Below are positions 48,660 to 57,222 of a stretch of DNA of 64,000 nucleotides, in pieces. The DNA is from Rhodococcus sp. IEGM 1379. Its GTDB lineage: Bacteria > Actinomycetota > Actinomycetes > Mycobacteriales > Mycobacteriaceae. The translations under genes were made by a program, and so were the position numbers. The notes beneath the pieces are model-generated. The model saw only the letters and a list, made by a program, of their open reading frames with translations. It was not told the origin of the DNA and ran no database searches. The stretch covers positions 62,001-126,000 of the forward strand of contig NZ_JASHKR010000008.1 in the NCBI RefSeq assembly GCF_030056815.1, in the 5' to 3' direction. The number at the start of each line of letters is the position of its first letter. The first letter of the stretch is position 1.

Positions 48660-51143
48660 TCAGCTAATAGTTGGATGTAGAGTAATCATGGTTCGAAGGA
48701 TGACCATCAGGTCGGACCGTGACTGTGCGTCGACCTTCCGTTTGATTCGGGCAACGTGGTGTTCGACGGTCTTCGCGGATATGTAGAGGCGTTCGCCGAT
48801 CTCCCGGTAGGTGAGGCCGAGAACGACAAGTTCGGCAACTTCCTGCTCACGCTCGGTCAACACCGACGGTGGCGCGACTGTGCCGGAGGATTCGAACCCG
48901 TCAGTTCGGTCGATCGACGATTCGATGCGCAGTGAGCGGGCCACGTGGAGCAGTGCAGTGGCCGATTTTGTATCGGGTGCGCGCAGTGCCGCTTCGCCGG
49001 CCAAGCGCGCTGCATCCCACGGCAGGCCGATCCGCTTCAATCCTCGCGCAGCAGACTCGACCTCGTCGGCGTCGACCATTCCCTGCATAAGGAGTAGCCA
49101 TTGACGGCCGGCGTTTGCCAATCCGGCTGCGTACGTATGGGTTTTGGCCGATTCGGTCAGGGTGCGGGCGTGGGGAAGTAGGTCTGCCGGGGACTGTGAC
49201 AGGATCGCAGCTTGGACGCCGTACCAGTGGAACGGCGAAGACCACAGCGGAGGTTCGCCGAGGGTGCGAAGTAGTGAACGGGCATCGTCGACGAGGTGCT
49301 CGATGGGCTCGCATTCGTCGAGACGTACTGCTGCGAGCCATAATTCACCGATCGGCATTAATGCGAAGAGATCGACATTGCAGGCAGACAATGTGTGCTC
49401 GGCGCTGGACCAGGCTCGGCGCAATTGAGCGAGGTCGCCGGACCGTCGGGCGACGCCCACGATCAATGCCTGTAGGAAAAGTGCGTCACGTTCGCGTAGT
49501 GGACCGGTCACTATCTCCTTCGGCAACTTCTCGAGGACGTTGTCATGACCGCTCAGCATGGCGATCCACGCGCTGAGGATGTGATGACGTGCCCAGGTGT
49601 GACTGTTGGCATCGTCGATTGCGATCGCTGCACTGATGGCGGACGCAGCACGCTCGGGCGCGCCGTTGTGCAGAAGCGCTAGAGCGACGAGGGCTGGGGC
49701 TGAATCAGGTTGGAAGACAGAGCTGTCGGTTCCTCCTGGCAAGGCCAGGGCGCGCGACATCGTGTTGAGCGCAATCGGTGCAACTCCGGTGATCGATTGA
49801 ATCAGTCCGTCAGCCAGCGTGGTTGCGCCGACGGTGATGCTGGACGGTGATCCCGTGCCGTTGGCGAGTGCAGCGATCGCCTCGTCCAACTGTCCGGTTC
49901 CGAGGAAAGTGATAGCGGCGAAGGCGGACTCGGCTCCGAGGCGGTCGGGGCCGAGCCAGGAATACAGATCAGCGGCAACTCGGAGTTGGCCGCAGGCTGC
50001 TGATGCACCAGCGCGGATCCGCACTGCTCCAGCCAATGACGCACAGTCGGCGGTGCCTTGTAGGTTGGTAAGGGCATCAGTGAGGACGGAATCTGCCAGG
50101 CGGCAAGCGTTATCGAGGTTTCCGCTGCGCGCCGCAACCTGTGCGTATCTCAGTGTGTCTGCGACGTTCAGATCCTCGACCGACTGCACCCGACGAAACA
50201 AGTCGGCGGCAGTCTCTGCTGTGGAGTTGTCGATGTTTTCTCGGAAGTAATTGGTGAGGCCCTTGTGTCGCACACCCGAATCGAACAGTCGTGTCGCGGT
50301 GTCCATGTCGAGTGTCCCGGCTTTGATGCGCAGATCGACAATTTTGACCAGTTCTGTGCGGATTCGTCCGGCATTTGTCGATTCTGCAAGTGCATCGGCA
50401 ATGATCGGTGACTGTGACGCGAATAGTCCGGTGCTCACAGCTCTGTCGAATGCGACTGTGAGAGTGTCTCTTTCCTGATCGAAATGGAGTTCATGCACAT
50501 CGACGTCCGAAATAGCGAGTGAGATTTTCACGATGTCGCGTTCGAGTGGAGGGAGCGCGGTCACCTGGTGGAGAAAGTGAGTTCGCAACACCTCGCTCAT
50601 ATCGCTGCTGTTCGCCGGAGCTGATTCGAAGTACGCTTCCAGCGATCCGAATGAACCGGCGGACAACAGTTCCAGCTGGGTCAGAGTCGTGTCGTCGATG
50701 GCAACACCACGCTCTGCGGCAAGGTTTCGGATGGTCGAATGATTTGCCGGGGACAGATGCAGGACTGTCCCGGTCGTCGAAATATCGGAGTGGGTGGGAC
50801 CGAGCGCTGGAGTGACGCGACCGGAGGCGATCACGATCCCGATGTCGTTGCAGTGCAGCAGGTTCGTCAGAATTTGCAGTTCGGTAGGGGACAAGATCTG
50901 AGCGTCGTTGATCAGTACGACGCAATTGTGAGGAGGGGAACTCGGCGGGGCGAGTCCCGTCAGCGACGTGATGACAGTTCTGCCACTAGCGGTGATTCTG
51001 TTGACCAAGGCTGCTGTCAGGTGAGGTCGAGCCGTTGCATCGTTGCCGACGACGAAGAGTCGCAGGGATGTGTCGAGAACGTCAATGCGTCGGAGAAGGT
51101 CAGTGACATAAAAAGGTTCGTTTTCCAGGCGCTGGTTCGGCAT
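48660..51143 (-). CDS. LuxR-type regulator, IniR/Rv0339c-like
   Basis: An 827-residue protein. The C-terminus is a LuxR/FixJ helix-turn-helix (LTEREQEVAELVVLGLTYRE followed by ISAKTVEHHVARIKRKV). The N-terminal region looks like a degenerate STAND-type ATPase: the expected Walker A lysine is missing (FVVGNDATARPHLTAALV) although a Walker B-like strand is present (NCVVLINDAQIL). The middle is alpha-helical, tetratricopeptide-like. Its place between an Hsp70-like gene and ini genes matches M. tuberculosis Rv0339c, described as IniR, an activator of iniBAC. By position it probably controls the iniB promoter at 52898-53201. The ligand is not visible. Confidence 0.85.
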   Translation of the reverse strand: MPNQRLENEPFYVTDLLRRIDVLDTSLRLFVVGNDATARPHLTAALVNRITASGRTVITSLTGLAPPSSPPHNCVVLINDAQILSPTELQILTNLLHCNDIGIVIASGRVTPALGPTHSDISTTGTVLHLSPANHSTIRNLAAERGVAIDDTTLTQLELLSAGSFGSLEAYFESAPANSSDMSEVLRTHFLHQVTALPPLERDIVKISLAISDVDVHELHFDQERDTLTVAFDRAVSTGLFASQSPIIADALAESTNAGRIRTELVKIVDLRIKAGTLDMDTATRLFDSGVRHKGLTNYFRENIDNSTAETAADLFRRVQSVEDLNVADTLRYAQVAARSGNLDNACRLADSVLTDALTNLQGTADCASLAGAVRIRAGASAACGQLRVAADLYSWLGPDRLGAESAFAAITFLGTGQLDEAIAALANGTGSPSSITVGATTLADGLIQSITGVAPIALNTMSRALALPGGTDSSVFQPDSAPALVALALLHNGAPERAASAISAAIAIDDANSHTWARHHILSAWIAMLSGHDNVLEKLPKEIVTGPLRERDALFLQALIVGVARRSGDLAQLRRAWSSAEHTLSACNVDLFALMPIGELWLAAVRLDECEPIEHLVDDARSLLRTLGEPPLWSSPFHWYGVQAAILSQSPADLLPHARTLTESAKTHTYAAGLANAGRQWLLLMQGMVDADEVESAARGLKRIGLPWDAARLAGEAALRAPDTKSATALLHVARSLRIESSIDRTDGFESSGTVAPPSVLTEREQEVAELVVLGLTYREIGERLYISAKTVEHHVARIKRKVDAQSRSDLMVILRTMITLHPTIS

Positions 51144-51154
51144 ACCGGCCCCGA

Positions 51155-52897
51155 TCAGCGGTTCGGTATGACAGCGCCGACAACGCCGCCGACGAGGCCG
51201 CCGACACCTCCGAGTACTCCGCCGACCGCATTGCCGGCGCCGTCGACTACCGCGCCCAGGCCGTTGCCGACGCCGGTCGCAGCGTCGCCGACAGCATTCC
51301 CCGCGTCGCCGGTCTGACCGCCAGGAGTCGGGGCTGGAGCCGGTGCCGGAACGGGTGCGGGAGCTGGCGCCGGTACTCCTACGGGAGCGCCGGATGCCGG
51401 TGCGGAAACCCCGGGAGTTCCGGGTGCGGGCGCAGATCCCGGGGGAGCCACGGGAGCAGCGACTCCGGCGCCCGTTGCCACGCCGGACTGCGAGGCCGGC
51501 GATCCAGCTTGTCCGACCTGAGCGTTGCTGCCGGGCGCAACGGCGTCGGAACCGCCAATCACACTGTTACCGAGGCGTTCACCAGGGGGAAGATTGGATA
51601 CCGTCGAACCGGTTGGTGCGGGAATTTCGCTCGTCGTGTCTGCGGAACTGGACGGAACGTCGATCTTGTCCATGGCCGTTCCGATGCCGAGTCCGCCGGC
51701 GGCCAGAACGATGAACGCGCCCACGACCGCAGCGATGACACCGACACGTGAAGAACGGCGTGTGGTCGAATCTTCCGCAGTAGGTGCGGTAATCAACGGC
51801 GTCGAGAAGGCGGGAACCGGAGCCGGGTTGCGAACCGGGAGTAGTGGGACACGTGTTGCGGCGGTCTTCGTGGCCGAGAGAAGTTCGACAGCGATGATCG
51901 CGGCGCCCACTGCTGCGCATGATCCCGGATCTGCAGCGGCGATCAGCGGAACACGCAATTCCGATGACAACAGTTCGGCGACAAGGGGAATGGCCGAGCT
52001 TCCGCCGGCAAGTACGACGTGATTGATGTCGCTCGACTCGACGCCGGCGCAGCGCAGGCTCTCTCTCACCAGTGCCACTGATTCGGTGAGCGCAGGCCGG
52101 ATCAAATCCTCGAGTTCCGATCGGACCAGGCGAATGTCCTGGGATTTGCCGGGAAGCTCTACGTGGACAACGGTTTCGGTATCCGTCGACAGCTGTTCCT
52201 TTGCCTGACGTGCACGAGTACGCAAGACCTCGAGGGCTGAGATTGTCTCGGGGGCGAAGGCGTCGAGTGTTCGGAAATGGTCGGCGACTGAGCCGAGGAG
52301 GTGCACGGTGACGGCGTGGTCGAATTCGTCTCCACCGATGTCTGCGCTGCGGAGAGGCTTACCGAAGACAGTGCTTCTTCCGTCAGCAGTGGACATCATG
52401 GTGACGTCGAGCGAACAGCCACCGAGGTCGTAGATCACGGTGAGTCCGTCCGGTACTGCGTTTCCGGAATCGCGAAACCACGTCATGACAGCTTCGGGTT
52501 CGGAGATAAAACCCACTCCAGGGATGCCTTTGGCGTCCAACGCCGATTCCAGCGTGAGAGTCGTGTGGCGATTCCAACCCACGGGATGGGCGACGACGAC
52601 GCTGTCGAATGTTTCGCCGTCGCTTCTGGCGGCGTCGACAAGGCGGCTGATCGCTGACGCTGTGAGATCCTCGCCGCGGTGCTCACTGCCATCGGCGGCA
52701 AGAATGGCGACCGAGTCGCCGACGCGGTCGATAAATCCGGTAATCCTTGCGCCGTCGGCTGTGTTTACCGCACTTGGGCAGTGCACCGGTTCGCGTGTTT
52801 CTCCGGCCGCATCCGCGGCGACCGCTACGAGAGTGGCAGAACCGATACCGATGCCGAGGCCTGCAGTCGAAAGTGAGCTCGCCTGGTCGTGGTCCAT
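51155..52897 (-). CDS. Hsp70-like membrane-anchored protein next to iniB
   Basis: A 580-residue protein with an Hsp70-type ATPase region: GLGIGIGSATLVAVAADAAG, the phosphate-2 VIYDLGGCSLDVTMM (a DLGGGT variant with cysteine) and adenosine motif HVVLAGGSSAIPLVAELL. A transmembrane helix (VIAAVVGAFIVLAAGGLGIG, about residue 400) precedes a Pro/Ala-rich linker and a C-terminal glycine-rich end (GNAVGGVLGGVGGLVGGVVG) that resembles the repeats of the divergent IniB-like protein. No peptide-binding domain is present. The ATG at 52897 has AGGGGAG seven bases upstream; the longer frame to 52978 is less likely. It ends 11 bases before the regulator gene start, so both are co-transcribed. Confidence 0.82.
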   Translation of the reverse strand: MDHDQASSLSTAGLGIGIGSATLVAVAADAAGETREPVHCPSAVNTADGARITGFIDRVGDSVAILAADGSEHRGEDLTASAISRLVDAARSDGETFDSVVVAHPVGWNRHTTLTLESALDAKGIPGVGFISEPEAVMTWFRDSGNAVPDGLTVIYDLGGCSLDVTMMSTADGRSTVFGKPLRSADIGGDEFDHAVTVHLLGSVADHFRTLDAFAPETISALEVLRTRARQAKEQLSTDTETVVHVELPGKSQDIRLVRSELEDLIRPALTESVALVRESLRCAGVESSDINHVVLAGGSSAIPLVAELLSSELRVPLIAAADPGSCAAVGAAIIAVELLSATKTAATRVPLLPVRNPAPVPAFSTPLITAPTAEDSTTRRSSRVGVIAAVVGAFIVLAAGGLGIGTAMDKIDVPSSSADTTSEIPAPTGSTVSNLPPGERLGNSVIGGSDAVAPGSNAQVGQAGSPASQSGVATGAGVAAPVAPPGSAPAPGTPGVSAPASGAPVGVPAPAPAPVPAPAPAPTPGGQTGDAGNAVGDAATGVGNGLGAVVDGAGNAVGGVLGGVGGLVGGVVGAVIPNR

Positions 52898-53201
52898 GAA
52901 CGAACTCCCCTGATCGCGGGCGACAGAATTAGACAGATGACTTGTCGCGGTTGTCTGCGATGTCGGTTTTGTGACCAACTTCGTTACCGGGTCGGCGGTG
53001 TTTTCCCGAAGTAGGGGACCGAGCCCCTAATCGGGCCGGATCCCCTAACGCGGCCGACGATTGACGATGGGGGATTTCCCCGTCGGGCCCTCGGAAGGAG
53101 GGGGATGCACCCCGTTGGCCCCGGGCTCGGAAGTTCGTAGCGTTGATTCCAATCGCTCCACCTATCAGCGCACCAGTCGCCGAACTTTCAGGAGAAATGT
53201 C
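52898..53201. promoter_or_regulatory. Divergent ini control region
   Basis: This 304-bp gap separates the Hsp70-like gene (minus) from iniB (plus). It contains the inverted repeat TAGGGG-N6-CCCCTA (53013-53030), a further CCCCTAA at 53043-53049 and an imperfect repeat around GGGGATTTCCCC (53071-53082). No gene is seen. In mycobacteria the iniB promoter responds to cell-wall inhibitors and is repressed by Lsr2; whether these sites bind IniR or another factor here is unknown. Confidence 0.5.
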
Positions 53202-55247
53202 ATGGCAACGAACGCCGTACTCGAATTCATCCTCGGGCTTCTTCGTGACGACGAGGCCGCCGCCAACTACTGCGCAAACCCGACTGCTGCGCTCAACGCT
53301 GCAGGCTTATGCGATGTGAGCCATGCAGACATCGTTGCCGTTGCTCCATTGGTCGCCGAGTCCGGTCTCTTCGTCGGCGGAGCCGCAGGACTGTCCACAA
53401 TCGTCAATGCCGGTTCCGCTGCTGCCGGAGCAGTCGGCGGCGGCTTGGGTATCGGCGGCGGACTTGCCGGTGGTCTCGGTGGAAGCCTCGGCGGCAGTCT
53501 GGGTCTTGGCGCCGGTGCCGGCCTGGGACTCGGCGGGGCCTTCGGCGGGCAGTTCGACTTCGTCGGCGATTTTGCGGGCGCGCTCAGTGCCGCTCTCGCC
53601 ATCGGCGGCGACATCAGTGCAGACCTCGGAGCGGCATTCGGTGCTGTGATCGATGCGGGGCTGGGCCTGGGCGGCGCGCTAGACCTTTCGGGAGCTCTGG
53701 GTCTGGGTACTGCGCTCAGCGCGGCGCTGGGCGGTGCACTTGGGGTGAGCGGCGGACTCACTACGGAGTTGGGGGCCGCTCTCGATGCGGCAATCAACGC
53801 AGCCGGCGGCTTGGACTTGAGCGCAGGTCTCAGTGGAGCACTCGCGCCGGTCTTTGCGATCGGCGGAGACCTCGGCGCTGATCTGGGACTGGCACTCGGC
53901 GGTCTTCTCGGTGCCGGCGCAGACCTGAGCGGACTCCTCGCCATCGGCGGCGAGCTCGGTGCGAGCCTGGCCGGTGCACTGGAATCTGCCCTGGCACTAG
54001 GTGGCAGCCTCGATCTAGCCGGCTCTCTGACCGCAGATCTCAGCACGGCATTGTCCGGTGCACTCAGCGCCGGAGGAACAATCGGAGCCGACCTCGGCGC
54101 ATCGCTCGGCGGCGTTCTCGGGGCTCTCACCGATGTGAGCGCACTGACCGACATTGCCGGCAGCATTGATCTAAGTGCAGCCCTGAGCGGCGCTCTCGGC
54201 GGTGCTCTCGGGGTTGGCGGAAGCCTCGAAACCACCCTCGCCGGTGCGCTCGACACGGCTCTCGGCCTGGGCGGCGGTGTCGACCTGGACGCAGTTCTGG
54301 GTGGCAGCGCAGACCTCGGTGCACAGCTCAGTGCCGCTCTGTCCGGCGCTTTGGGCGCGGGTGGTTCGGTGGGTACGGACCTTGGTGGCGCACTCGGCGG
54401 AATGCTCGGCAGCTCGCTGGACGTCAACGGAAGTTTGGGCGGCGACCTCACCGCAGCCTTGGCCGGCGGAGCGAATCTGTCGACAGCGCTGGAAGGTGTT
54501 CTGGACTCCGTACTTGGCGCCGACGCCGGTCTCGCCGGTGGGTTCGGCGGTGCGCTGGATGCAGCGCTCGGTGGTTCGCTGGACGCAGTGCTCGGCGGCA
54601 CCGGCAGTCTCGGTTCGATCGGATCCGTCGATACGGATCTTGGTGCGGCACTGGGAGGCGCAGGCTCACTCGGAACGTCGCTCGACAGCGTGCTCGGTGC
54701 ACAGGGATCACTGGGCGGTGCGCTTGATGCAGCCCTGAACGCCGGTGGAATCGGCACCGGTCCCATTGCCGCAGACCTGCCCAACGTCGATCTCGGTTCA
54801 GTGAACGTGGGTTCGATCGCAGCTGATCTCCCGTCCGTGGACTTCGGCAGTATCGGCGCCGACGGACTGAGCTTCGGTTCGGTGACCGGAGATCTGGGGG
54901 CCTCGACAGCCGCGGACGCGGCATTGGCATCAACAGCAGGACTCGACGCGGCAACTCATGTGGTGGCCGGTCTGGGTAGCTCGGTCGGCGGTGCTGTCGA
55001 TGGGGGCAGTGCCGCCGATTTGGGTGGCTCTCTCAGTGGTGCGGCCAGCGCAATGTCCGGTCTCACGAGTTCGTTGAGCGGTGCGCTGAACCCGTGGACG
55101 TCGATTGACGCTGCCGACGCGTTCGGCGCGGGATCGAGTAGTTCGATGGGGGCCGACTCTTCGCATTCGCTGTTTGCCGGCGATTCGATCACGGCACCGG
55201 TCGAGCACATCGACCCCGTCGCGATCATCGATCACCTGCAGCCCTGA
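53202..55247 (+). CDS. iniB: IniB-like glycine/alanine-rich protein
   Basis: A 681-residue protein. The first 60 residues (from MATNAVLEFILGLLRDDEAA to VAPLVAESG) match the conserved N-terminal domain of IniB. The remainder is very regular Gly/Ala/Leu/Ser-rich sequence with the recurring pattern LGxxLGGALGxxLD, in about 20-25 diverged units of roughly 20-25 residues. There is no signal peptide or clear transmembrane helix. IniB is induced by cell-wall inhibitors in mycobacteria; its biochemical role is not known. The start at 53202 has AGGAG eight bases upstream; the frame opening at 53061 is not used. A hairpin follows before iniA. Confidence 0.85.
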   Translation: MATNAVLEFILGLLRDDEAAANYCANPTAALNAAGLCDVSHADIVAVAPLVAESGLFVGGAAGLSTIVNAGSAAAGAVGGGLGIGGGLAGGLGGSLGGSLGLGAGAGLGLGGAFGGQFDFVGDFAGALSAALAIGGDISADLGAAFGAVIDAGLGLGGALDLSGALGLGTALSAALGGALGVSGGLTTELGAALDAAINAAGGLDLSAGLSGALAPVFAIGGDLGADLGLALGGLLGAGADLSGLLAIGGELGASLAGALESALALGGSLDLAGSLTADLSTALSGALSAGGTIGADLGASLGGVLGALTDVSALTDIAGSIDLSAALSGALGGALGVGGSLETTLAGALDTALGLGGGVDLDAVLGGSADLGAQLSAALSGALGAGGSVGTDLGGALGGMLGSSLDVNGSLGGDLTAALAGGANLSTALEGVLDSVLGADAGLAGGFGGALDAALGGSLDAVLGGTGSLGSIGSVDTDLGAALGGAGSLGTSLDSVLGAQGSLGGALDAALNAGGIGTGPIAADLPNVDLGSVNVGSIAADLPSVDFGSIGADGLSFGSVTGDLGASTAADAALASTAGLDAATHVVAGLGSSVGGAVDGGSAADLGGSLSGAASAMSGLTSSLSGALNPWTSIDAADAFGAGSSSSMGADSSHSLFAGDSITAPVEHIDPVAIIDHLQP

Positions 55248-55292
55248 TCAGCGGGGAACTAAGTTGGTCAAAACGACCTGATGTAACAAATC

Positions 55293-55323
55293 CGGCCCTG
55301 CACGCGTTATGCGTGCAGGGCCG
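55293..55323 (+). terminator. Perfect 13-bp hairpin between iniB and iniA
   Basis: CGGCCCTGCACGC (55293-55305) and GCGTGCAGGGCCG (55311-55323) pair without mismatch around GTTAT. It is placed 46 bases after the iniB stop and 40 bases before the iniA start. With no T run it may act as a partial terminator or an mRNA-stability element. Confidence 0.65.
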
Positions 55324-55362
55324 AATATTCGAGTCGGGAAGAATTGCGGGTCAACGTAGCTC

Positions 55363-57222
55363 ATGAGTACTTCAGCGGGTCAGGTAAGCATCCGGAAAGC
55401 GCGCGGCGTTTCGGCGACGGCGGCATTGCTCGATCGAACAGTGGCAGTCGCAAAGGACTTCGGACGTTCCGATCTGGTGCGACGCCTCGAGAATGCGCAG
55501 GTGCGAGTCAGCGATCCGCGTATTCGCATCGTGGTCGTCGGCCCCCTCAAACAGGGCAAGAGCCAGTTCGTCAATTCATTGCTCGGCATCGACGTGTGTT
55601 CAGTGGGTGACGACGAGACTACTGCTGTGGCCACCGTCGTCCAGTATGCGGAAACGGCGGGCGCCGAACTGATTCTCGCCGACCCGGGCGCCGCGCCCAT
55701 TCGTGTGCCACTGCCGCTGGACGAACTGATGGGAATCACGCCGGCCACGGTGAGAGCTGAAGGACGAGAGGTTCTTCGCGTGGAGGTCGGCGTTCCCAGT
55801 CCACTGTTGGCGGATGGCCTGGTGCTTATCGATACTCCGGGTGTGGGTGGCCACGGAAATCCTCATGCCGCAGGAACATTGGGTCTGATCACGGCCGCCG
55901 ACGCGGTACTGATTCTTTCGGATTCGAGCCAGGAGTTCACCGAGCCCGAATTGGGATTCATTCGTCAGGTGATGAACCTGTGTCCGGCTGTTGCAGGTTT
56001 GATCAGCAAGACGGACCTGTACCCGCATTGGCGTCAGATTCTCGATGCGGATCGCGGGCACCTGCAGCGAGCGGGCCTCGACCTGCCGCTCATCCCGATC
56101 TCGTCAGTTCTCCGCTCTCACGCATTGCGTTTGGGGGACAAGGAACTGGAGGCAGAATCCGGATTCATGGATCTCTATCAGTTCTTGCGCGACAACGTGG
56201 TTGCTCGCGCAGAAACGAATACCCGCCGCGCTGTCGCAATGGATGTGAGATCCGCTGCCGCGCACCTGTCATTGGAAATGGGCAGTGAGCTTGCGGCGCT
56301 GAAGGATCCGGCTACCGCCGCTGCAGCAGTGGCCGGACTTCACCGGGCGAGGGCGGCAGCCGAGGAGCTTCATAAGAAGACGTCGCTGTGGCAACAGAGT
56401 CTCGGCGACGGCATCACCGATCTTGCGGCAGATATTGATCACGACCTCCGGGATCGTCTGCGCCGAGTTACGCGGCAGGCCGAGGAGACGGTGGACGAGG
56501 GTGACCCGGGCAAGGACTGGGACATGGTGGGCGAGTGGCTCGAACAGGAGATTGCCACCGCGATCGGTGACAACTTCGTGTGGGCGCACGAGCGGGCTCT
56601 GTGGTTGGCAGAAGTTGTGGCGCAACACTTTGCCGACACCGGCGATGTCGCGCTACCGCACCTCGACGTCGCCGACACCGACGGATTTCTGGAACCGGTC
56701 GGGGCGTTGTCGGATCTCGAATCGGGCCACATCGGCATCACCCAGAAGGTGTTGGTGGGCATGCGCGGCTCGTACGGCGGCGTGCTGATGTTCGGCCTGA
56801 TCACCACGATGATGGGCATGGCGTTGGTCAATCCGATCTCGATCGGTGCCGGAGTTCTTCTGGGTACCAAGGCTTATCGTGAGGACAAGCAGGCCCAGGT
56901 GGTCAAGCGTCGGGCCGAGGCCAAAAATGCGATTCGCCGGTTCGCCGATGACGTCAGCTTCCAGGTCGGCAAGGAATCGAAAGACAGATTGCGATTGGTG
57001 CAGCGACTTCTGCGAGATCACTTCACCGATATCGCTGAGCAGGCACTGCGCTCGATCAACGAATCGCTTCGGGCTACTCAGGAAGCGACCCAATTGGAAT
57101 CGAGTGAGCATGCCACGCGGATCAGGCAATTGGAGACAGACATGCGCGTCGTAGCTGAATTGGATTCGATTGCAACAACATTGACAGTTGCGGACAAGCG
57201 GAACGTGGCGGTCGAAGCATGA
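55363..57222 (+). CDS. iniA: Dynamin-like GTPase IniA
   Basis: A 619-residue bacterial dynamin-like protein. G1 is VGPLKQGKSQFVNSLLG (about residue 59), the G2 threonine region is DDETTAVAT, G3 is LIDTPGVGGHG (about 156) and G4 is LISKTDL (about 215). The long helical stalk follows, with a hydrophobic paddle (LMFGLITTMMGMALVNPISI, about residues 475-500) that would insert into the membrane. IniA of mycobacteria is a membrane-fission GTPase linked to isoniazid and ethambutol stress. Its stop overlaps the iniC start (ATGA), so the two are coupled. Confidence 0.92.
   Translation: MSTSAGQVSIRKARGVSATAALLDRTVAVAKDFGRSDLVRRLENAQVRVSDPRIRIVVVGPLKQGKSQFVNSLLGIDVCSVGDDETTAVATVVQYAETAGAELILADPGAAPIRVPLPLDELMGITPATVRAEGREVLRVEVGVPSPLLADGLVLIDTPGVGGHGNPHAAGTLGLITAADAVLILSDSSQEFTEPELGFIRQVMNLCPAVAGLISKTDLYPHWRQILDADRGHLQRAGLDLPLIPISSVLRSHALRLGDKELEAESGFMDLYQFLRDNVVARAETNTRRAVAMDVRSAAAHLSLEMGSELAALKDPATAAAAVAGLHRARAAAEELHKKTSLWQQSLGDGITDLAADIDHDLRDRLRRVTRQAEETVDEGDPGKDWDMVGEWLEQEIATAIGDNFVWAHERALWLAEVVAQHFADTGDVALPHLDVADTDGFLEPVGALSDLESGHIGITQKVLVGMRGSYGGVLMFGLITTMMGMALVNPISIGAGVLLGTKAYREDKQAQVVKRRAEAKNAIRRFADDVSFQVGKESKDRLRLVQRLLRDHFTDIAEQALRSINESLRATQEATQLESSEHATRIRQLETDMRVVAELDSIATTLTVADKRNVAVEA

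Noticed and set aside
53267-54784. 505-residue open frame on the minus strand
   Set aside because: It mirrors the repeats of iniB, is almost pure Pro/Ala/Ser/Arg and has no ribosome site.
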